A DNA stretch of 7,435 bases from Lachnospiraceae bacterium. GTDB lineage: Bacteria; Bacillota_A; Clostridia; Lachnospirales; Lachnospiraceae. Each line of letters opens with the position of its first letter. Within the stretch, counting starts at the first letter, position 1. The position numbers were made by a program, and so were the translations under genes. Below, piece after piece: positions 1-4,623 of this stretch. A model generated the notes under the pieces. It was not told the DNA's origin and did not search any database. It saw only the letters and a program-made list of their open reading frames with translations. The DNA lies in assembly GCA_016291475.1 (NCBI GenBank), contig JAEEXJ010000126.1, positions 1-7,435 on the forward strand. Direction: 5' to 3'.

Positions 1-2893
1 TCGAGTAATCGATGATGGTCTCTCTTGAGTCCGTCTTCTCGTTGATAACCTTTCTGCAGGCATTGGCGATATGACGTCCGGTGTAGTATCCGCCGGGAAC
101 CTCTCTGATTCCTACGGTTGAATCCCACTGTTCATTGAGAACATTGATGTCGTTATAACTCCATGAGAGCTGTGAGAATGCATCCCTGTTAGCGGTTGCA
201 TATCTTGCGGATGATCCGAGGAGCGCCTCGATCTCACGTCCGAATCTTACCTGAGTCTCGGGGCTGGCCCACCACTTCATGAACTCCCAGGAATTGAGCT
301 TAACCTGTTCGTCATCGGTAGCGATCATCATGGTCGCATTACCGGTTATGAAATCGGATCTGTCGATATAGACATTACCGTTCTCATCAACGCGTTCGGT
401 ACCGGGGATAACCGTGAAGTCCCAAAGACCTCTGATCTCGGGAGCGGATACCATAAGTGTGTTGTACTGTGCGTATGTACAGATACCTATGGGCATCTCT
501 CCGGAACGGAAACGGCTTACGAAGTCATAGATTACAGGGAGACCGTAGTCGTTAAAGTATCTGAGATAATCATCAAATGCTCTTACTCCGGCTTCCGTAT
601 CAACCGTGGTTCTGGTTCCTTCGTCATTGTACATATCTCCGCCATATTGGAAGAGAAGTGTAAAGTAGAGTGAAAGATCGGGAACGCTGGAAGCGATTGC
701 CGTGGATGCGGTTGCGGTACTAGCGGATCCTGCGGCGGTAGGAATTCCTATCGAAAGGTTATTTCCCTGAATGGTGGGAAGCATCTCGATAAGTTCCTTC
801 CAGGTGTTGGGCGGTTCGAGTCCCAGTTCGTCGAGTACGTCCTTTCTGTAGAACATAACGTTGAACTGCTGCTGCTCGGGAATACCATAAATGCTATCGC
901 CGAGTCTGTACTGCTCATAAGAGCTCTCTGAGTAGTGACTGAGAACTTCTTCCCATCCCTCAAACTGAGTGATGTCTTCCGAAGCATGTCTGAGTGCGTA
1001 GTTTACAGGCTGGTCGGCACCGATGGAAAGAACCACGTCAGGTCCGCGTCCTGCAAGAACCGCATTCAGAAGTGCGTTGGGATCTACTATTTCCACGTTA
1101 ACCCTTATTCCGGTCTCGGGAGTAAAGGTATCGTCGATCATCGTCTTAAGAATGGTACCCTGGTCACGTCCGGTAGTTACCCATACCTTAATGGTATTGC
1201 TTCTGTCGGAATCTGCATATACGTTACCGACGGAATTGTAATCTACTACGAAGGAAGCGACGAAGCTCTTAACTTCGTGAAGAGCCTTGGTCCAGAAGTG
1301 AGCCTTTTCAACGGGAGGATTTGTACCTGTTCCGGATACTACGATGTAGTCGATATCCATCTTGGTATCACTCATGTTGAGCATTGCGGTACCGAGAGCG
1401 GTGATATTATCCTTGAAGGTTACAAATTCGTGAGTGATCTTACCGGGCTTTTCGCAGAAACGCTCAAGCTGCTGTGCAACAGTCTGAGCCGCAGCGATGT
1501 TTACAGCCTTCTGTCCGGTGTACTCAACGTACTCGTCAACTATCCTGTAAAGTCTTCTGTACTCGAGCTCCATGGCATCCATGATCTCGGGATAATTATC
1601 CTGAATACGATAGTCTCTGTACTGATCGGGGTTAGCTCCGGTGAATACGAGGATTCTTCTGTAAATCTGATTAAGCCTGTAAGTGGAATCCTCAAGTTCT
1701 TCTATAATAGGTCCTACACTTCCGAGAACCGATTCAACTCTGATGGTATGAGTTCCCTTGGTAAGGTAGAAATTATACTGATTGCCATCATCATCACCTA
1801 CAGTCAGACAATTCCAGTCATTCGCATAAGGGAAAGAAACTTCGCCGGCCTCGGCAAAAGGAATCTCGCCATCAATGTAGATCGCACGGCTGGATACCTG
1901 ACCTCTGGAGTAATTCTGACGTCCTTTGATCATTATGTTGTAATAGCCGTCTTCGGGAACCTCAAAGTCCCACTCTATCCACTGACCGTATGATCTCCAC
2001 GCCTCACCGCCGGTATAATTAAGAACGGTGTGAGTAACACTGTAAGGTACTGTGGTAGGTGAAGCTCTGTCATATTTTGCATAAAGAGAAGATTCGGAGC
2101 GATAAGTAGAATCTTCGCCCTGAATAACGGTCATATAATCCGCACCCGCTCCGGTATCAGCGGGAAGGGATGCGATATATTCGTCATAAGAAACAGGATC
2201 TTCAACGGGAACAACGGAAAGTCCCTTGATAACAATGGGCTCATTCTCAGCACCGAGACTGACGGTTGAAACGCCCTTGTCAAAGTAGAATGTATAGGGA
2301 TTCTGAACATATCCCATATCATCTCTGAAATATGAAGACTGCCAGTCAAAGACTTCAACCTGTGAAGGTCTGATCTCATTGTTCTGGTTGTCCGTTCTGA
2401 CCTCTCCTCCGTCAGTCCAGATACGACTGAAGGTAAGGTTGCCGGCATCATCAAAAGGAAGCTCTCCGTTAATATAGATGCTTCTCTCTGCCGCTACGCC
2501 TCTGGATTCAGGGATCAGATAATCCATCTTAACGTAGTAGAAGCCGCTTTCGGGGATATTAACATCAAAAGAAACCACTGACTCGGTATCGGTGAACAAA
2601 ACCTTAGCCTCATCGTGGTAATCAGTGAGTATCTCAGCCTCACCGTTCTCGACGGAATAATCGAAAATATCAATATCTACCGTCTTATCGGGATAAGCTG
2701 CCCCTTCATGTTCGAGCAGGTAGCCGGTATAGGTCCCGGTCCTCTCGAGACCGACTATGTCGGTGGTAAGATCATAACCCGCATACTTCTCGCTGAAGTT
2801 ACCCTTATCTCTAAGGTTGAGAAGTACGCAGATTCCTGCGAAAGCTCCGCAAAAAACAACTGTGCCTATAAGTTTTTTCGTACCGTTTTTCAT
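1..2893 (-). CDS. Large extracellular solute-binding protein with N-terminal carbohydrate-binding-like domains (partial, 3' end outside window)
   Basis: The frame is open for 964 codons from the ATG at 2893 to the window edge, so the C-terminus is missing. Residues 1-30 form a basic start (KNGTKK) and a hydrophobic stretch at about 8-26. Neither Cys15 nor Cys22 sits in a good lipobox, so a membrane anchor or ordinary signal peptide is more likely than a lipoprotein. Residues about 50-230 and 252-395 are two related beta-rich segments sharing R-x-IYI-[ND]-GE-[LI]-PF and VPE-x-G-YY-type motifs, as in CBM6/CBM35-like galactose-binding folds. Residues about 396-510 are helical and charged. From about 567 the sequence follows family 1 sugar-binding proteins: TIKVWVTTG, TGIRVNVEIV, LLNAVLAGRGPDVVLSIG, IYGIPEQQQFNVMFYRKDVLDELG, PPNTWKEL and WEFMKWWASPETQ. 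It probably binds a sugar or glycan outside the membrane for an importer encoded further left. An in-frame TAA at 2914-2912 fixes the start, yet no ribosome site precedes it. The family call is firm; the ligand is unknown. Confidence 0.9.
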   Translation of the reverse strand, partial: MKNGTKKLIGTVVFCGAFAGICVLLNLRDKGNFSEKYAGYDLTTDIVGLERTGTYTGYLLEHEGAAYPDKTVDIDIFDYSVENGEAEILTDYHDEAKVLFTDTESVVSFDVNIPESGFYYVKMDYLIPESRGVAAERSIYINGELPFDDAGNLTFSRIWTDGGEVRTDNQNNEIRPSQVEVFDWQSSYFRDDMGYVQNPYTFYFDKGVSTVSLGAENEPIVIKGLSVVPVEDPVSYDEYIASLPADTGAGADYMTVIQGEDSTYRSESSLYAKYDRASPTTVPYSVTHTVLNYTGGEAWRSYGQWIEWDFEVPEDGYYNIMIKGRQNYSRGQVSSRAIYIDGEIPFAEAGEVSFPYANDWNCLTVGDDDGNQYNFYLTKGTHTIRVESVLGSVGPIIEELEDSTYRLNQIYRRILVFTGANPDQYRDYRIQDNYPEIMDAMELEYRRLYRIVDEYVEYTGQKAVNIAAAQTVAQQLERFCEKPGKITHEFVTFKDNITALGTAMLNMSDTKMDIDYIVVSGTGTNPPVEKAHFWTKALHEVKSFVASFVVDYNSVGNVYADSDRSNTIKVWVTTGRDQGTILKTMIDDTFTPETGIRVNVEIVDPNALLNAVLAGRGPDVVLSIGADQPVNYALRHASEDITQFEGWEEVLSHYSESSYEQYRLGDSIYGIPEQQQFNVMFYRKDVLDELGLEPPNTWKELIEMLPTIQGNNLSIGIPTAAGSASTATASTAIASSVPDLSLYFTLLFQYGGDMYNDEGTRTTVDTEAGVRAFDDYLRYFNDYGLPVIYDFVSRFRSGEMPIGICTYAQYNTLMVSAPEIRGLWDFTVIPGTERVDENGNVYIDRSDFITGNATMMIATDDEQVKLNSWEFMKWWASPETQVRFGREIEALLGSSARYATANRDAFSQLSWSYNDINVLNEQWDSTVGIREVPGGYYTGRHIANACRKVINEKTDSRETIIDYS
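1724..1987 (-). repeat. Carbohydrate-binding-like repeat 2 core of the binding protein
   Basis: Residues about 303-390 contain GQWIEWDFEVPEDGYYNIMI, then RAIYIDGEIPFAEAG, then YNFYLTKGTHTIRVES. The segment aligns motif by motif with repeat 1. The final strand seems to be displaced to MDIDYIVVSG at 512-521, after a helical stretch at about 396-510, as though helices were inserted into the second sandwich. Confidence 0.5.
2204..2581 (-). repeat. Carbohydrate-binding-like repeat 1 core of the binding protein
   Basis: Residues about 105-230 contain FDVNIPESGFYYVKMDY, then RSIYINGELPFDDAG, then TFYFDKGVSTVSL and a closing strand IVIKGLSVVP. The same order recurs about 200 residues later, which points to internal duplication of a beta-sandwich domain. 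The resemblance to CBM6/CBM35-type folds is by motif order only. Confidence 0.55.
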
Positions 2894-2951
2894 AGTGTTA
2901 ATTATAGTGTGTTATATGTTAAATAATCTAGTTAAATATTGCTTTTTCGGT

Positions 2952-2975
2952 ATTGATTTTATGCAAAAAATCAAT
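2952..2975. repeat. 9-bp perfect inverted repeat, possible operator
   Basis: ATTGATTTT (2952-2960) and AAAATCAAT (2967-2975) are exact reverse complements separated by six bases. The repeat covers the -10 element and much of the spacer of the putative promoter, where a repressor would be expected to bind. It is unlikely to be a terminator because the stem is AT-rich and no T-run follows on the minus strand. Confidence 0.5.
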
Positions 2976-2985
2976 GAATCGTCAA
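2956..2985 (-). promoter_or_regulatory. Putative sigma-A-type promoter of the binding-protein gene
   Basis: On the minus strand TTGACG (2985-2980) is followed by 18 bases and then TAAAAT (2961-2956). The expected transcript start is near 2949, giving a leader of roughly 55 bases before the ATG at 2893. The -35 matches consensus at five of six positions and the -10 also at five of six. The AT-rich context makes chance -10 matches likely, so this is a moderate call. Confidence 0.5.
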
Positions 2986-3025
2986 TTGCTTATAAAAGTT
3001 TTTGTGCAACATGTATGATTTTAAC

Positions 3026-3037
3026 ACGTTTAAACGT
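3026..3037. repeat. 12-bp perfect palindrome after second ATPase gene
   Basis: ACGTTTAAACGT reads the same on both strands and begins six bases after the ATPase stop codon. It has no loop and no T-run, so it does not look like a terminator. It could be a regulator binding site upstream of the binding-protein promoter, or chance. Confidence 0.4.
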
Positions 3038-3043
3038 ACAAGA

Positions 3044-3943
3044 CTATGGCTTTTTTAGCTTTATTTGACCATCCTCGTACAAAACCACCAATCGACCGTT
3101 TGCACCACCCATTTTTTCTATAACATCTGCGGGCAATTGCAATCGTCCGGTCTTATCTACGACAACGTACTCTTCCTGTGTTTCTTCGTTCCTCCAGTCA
3201 ACTCCGGATTCCTTGAGCCTGTCGGCATAACTCTCTTTGAGGATTCTCTCGGAACTGATCCTTCCGTCCCTTATGGCGACAACTCTTCGAACCTTTCGCG
3301 ACAGCGCCAGATCATGCGTAACTACAAGGATCGTCTGACCGGCTTCGTTGAGTTTGGTGAAGATCTCAAAGATCTGATCTCCGGTCCTTTCATCAACCGA
3401 TCCGGTGGGCTCATCCGCAAGAAGCAGCCCCGGTGAATTGGCCAATGCAATGGCTATCGCTATCCTCTGCTGCTCACCGCCGGAAAGAGTTCCCAGCCTG
3501 CTGAAGCGGTGATCCTGCATGCCGACCGCCTCGAGCAATTCTTCTGCCCTTTGCTTCTTCCTCTTAACTCCGCTGAATCTCATCGGAATGCAGATATTAT
3601 CTATTGCGGTCAGGTAGGGGAACAGGTTTCTCGCGTTGTTCTGCCATACAAAGCCTACAGTCTCGCGTTTATACTTGACCCTTTCGCTCTCCGTCATCCT
3701 GAATAGATTCTTTCCTCCGACAAAAAGCTTACCAGCACTGGGAATGTCAAGACCTCCGATCATATTCAGGAATGTGGATTTACCCGAACCGGAGTTGCCG
3801 ATCAAAGCAGTAAACTCACCTTTTTCAACCTTAAGGTCAAGTCCGGAAAGAGCAAGCACCTCGGTCTCTTTGGTCTTGTAGATCTTAACAAGGCCTTCCG
3901 CGTCTATCATATATTCGGGAGTTTTAACTTCTTCATCAGCCAT
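3044..3943 (-). CDS. ABC transporter ATP-binding protein (second subunit of FtsX-type system) with AbrB-like C-terminal extension
   Basis: This 299-residue cytoplasmic ATPase should energise the FtsX permease encoded upstream. All nucleotide-binding motifs are intact: Walker A GNSGSGKS (49-56), Q-loop Gln101 in GFVWQNNARNLFPYLT, signature LSGGEQQR (153-160), Walker B LLLADEP (173-179), D-loop SVDE (182-185) and H-loop His210 in VVTHD. The WQ-x(2)-ARNL-x-PYLT stretch recalls a subfamily that pairs with FtsX permeases. MacB/LolD-type ATPases usually end near 225-235 residues; this one has a charged linker and then residues 259-297 resembling an AbrB/SpoVT hairpin. The ATG at 3943 is preferred over the in-frame GTG at 3952 because AAGGGAG lies 8 bases before the ATG, whereas the GTG begins on the last base of that site. 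The gene overlaps the first ATPase by 8 bases, implying translational coupling. ABC ATPase identity is certain; the transported substrate is not known. Confidence 0.95.
   Translation of the reverse strand: MADEEVKTPEYMIDAEGLVKIYKTKETEVLALSGLDLKVEKGEFTALIGNSGSGKSTFLNMIGGLDIPSAGKLFVGGKNLFRMTESERVKYKRETVGFVWQNNARNLFPYLTAIDNICIPMRFSGVKRKKQRAEELLEAVGMQDHRFSRLGTLSGGEQQRIAIAIALANSPGLLLADEPTGSVDERTGDQIFEIFTKLNEAGQTILVVTHDLALSRKVRRVVAIRDGRISSERILKESYADRLKESGVDWRNEETQEEYVVVDKTGRLQLPADVIEKMGGANGRLVVLYEDGQIKLKKP
3053..3169 (-). other. AbrB/SpoVT-like segment fused to second ATPase
   Basis: Residues 259-297 of the second ATPase read as a short beta strand (YVVVDKTGRLQLP), a helix (ADVIEKMG) and two further strands (GRLVVLYEDG, QIKLKK). 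The G-R-L-Q-L-P-x-x-[VI]-x-E-K-[ML]-G core matches the order seen in AbrB/MazE/SpoVT swapped-hairpin proteins, whose usual form is G-[RQ]-[IV]-x-[IL]-P-x-x-[IVL]-R-x-x-[LM]-G followed by an E-D-G-x-I-x-L hairpin. In that fold two copies intertwine, so it could dimerise the ATPase or let it touch DNA. The assignment rests on pattern only. Confidence 0.6.
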
Positions 3944-4622
3944 CTGCTTCACTCCCTTCTATACGTCCGTTTTTGAGCTCAATGAGCTGGTCACCCGCCC
4001 CCATAAGTCCTACGTCATGAGTAGTCATTATGATAGTCACCTTTTCTTCTTCGGATATTCTCTTGAAAAGTTTGGTAACTTCAACAGCCATTCCCGAATC
4101 CAGCTCCGCCGTCGGTTCATCCGCAAGTATGATCCTGGGATGATGAGCGATAGCTCTTGCTATCGCAACTCTCTGTTGTTCTCCTCCGGACATTTCCTGA
4201 GGCATATGAGTCATTCTGTTAGAAAGGCCCACGATAGAAAGACATTCGGCCGCTCTCTTATCCAGATTATCTTTGTAGCCTGCCATTCGCATGGCAAATT
4301 CCACATTCTGTATGGCATTCATGGAAGGGATAAGGCTTACGGACTGGAACACAAATCCCATCTGCCTTCTTCTCATGTTCTCCCTGGCTCTGCTGCTCAT
4401 GCCATGGGATGAGGAGCCGTCTATAAGTATCTGTCCGGAAGTGGGATCGTCGAGTCCTCCGATTATGTTAAGGAGTGTTGTCTTACCCGAACCTGACTTA
4501 CCTCGCAGGATACACATGGTGTCCGCCTGGATGGTTGCGTTGATCCCTTTGAGCACCGATACCTTTCCACCGGGAGTCTGGAAATCCCTTGTGACATTTT
4601 TGATCTCAATGATTGATCCCAT
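3936..4622 (-). CDS. ABC transporter ATP-binding protein, MacB/LolD-like (first subunit of FtsX-type system)
   Basis: The product is a 228-residue ATPase of the MacB/LolD/FtsE type, of normal length for that family. Motifs are intact: Walker A GKSGSGKT (41-48), Q-loop Gln93 in GFVFQSVSLIPSMNAIQNVEF, signature MSGGEQQR (144-151), Walker B RIILADEP (163-170), D-loop ELDS (173-176) and H-loop His202 in TTHD. The FVFQ-x-x-x-L-x-P-x-x-(T/N)-A-x-x-NVE pattern is typical of ATPases that couple to FtsX-fold permeases through the Q-loop region. It starts one base after the permease stop and is preceded by GGGGAGGAG six to seven bases upstream. Its last codons overlap the start of the second ATPase. 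It probably forms a heterodimer with the second ATPase on the two halves of the permease. LolD- and MacB-like members are named for their homologues, but nothing here shows lipoprotein release or macrolide export specifically. Confidence 0.96.
   Translation of the reverse strand: MGSIIEIKNVTRDFQTPGGKVSVLKGINATIQADTMCILRGKSGSGKTTLLNIIGGLDDPTSGQILIDGSSSHGMSSRARENMRRRQMGFVFQSVSLIPSMNAIQNVEFAMRMAGYKDNLDKRAAECLSIVGLSNRMTHMPQEMSGGEQQRVAIARAIAHHPRIILADEPTAELDSGMAVEVTKLFKRISEEEKVTIIMTTHDVGLMGAGDQLIELKNGRIEGSEADG
3952..3958 (-). promoter_or_regulatory. Ribosome binding site of second ATPase, deciding the ATG start
   Basis: The minus strand reads AAGGGAG within the final codons of the first ATPase, followed by 8 bases and then the ATG at 3943. 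The alternative GTG at 3952 overlaps this site and would have no spacing, so the ATG is preferred and the protein is 299 residues long. Confidence 0.75.
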
Positions 4623-4623
4623 A

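Larger units (their letters stand above)
2894..3043. other. AT-rich intergenic region between ATPase and binding-protein genes
   Basis: This 150-base gap is clearly richer in A and T than the flanking genes and contains no credible coding frame. It holds a likely promoter for the binding-protein gene, a 9-bp inverted repeat inside that promoter and a 12-bp palindrome next to the ATPase stop. No GC-rich hairpin followed by a run of T was found on the minus strand, so transcripts from the transporter unit may read through into the binding-protein gene. Confidence 0.7.

Noticed and set aside
673..739. Ala/Ser/Thr-rich stretch in the binding protein, residues about 719-739, as a repeat or recombination scar
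   Set aside because: The reading frame is intact, flanking residues follow the binding-protein family, and the bases show no regular repeat unit, so it is most simply a flexible loop.
935..1993. A 352-codon open frame on the plus strand
   Set aside because: It lies wholly antisense to the binding-protein gene, whose translation shows clear family motifs across the same span. The plus-strand translation has no recognisable domain and no ribosome site, so it is a shadow frame.
2894..3043. A rho-independent terminator after the second ATPase
   Set aside because: The inverted repeats present are AT-rich and none is followed by a T-run on the minus strand, so a terminator cannot be supported.
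2615..3068. Two overlapping plus-strand frames (2615-2926 and 2817-3068) reaching into the intergenic gap
   Set aside because: Most of their length is antisense to the binding-protein 5' end, the remainder is AT-rich non-coding sequence, and neither product resembles a known protein.
3950..3952. GTG as the start of the second ATPase
   Set aside because: The only ribosome site, AAGGGAG, ends on the first base of this GTG, leaving no spacing; the ATG at 3943 is correctly spaced.
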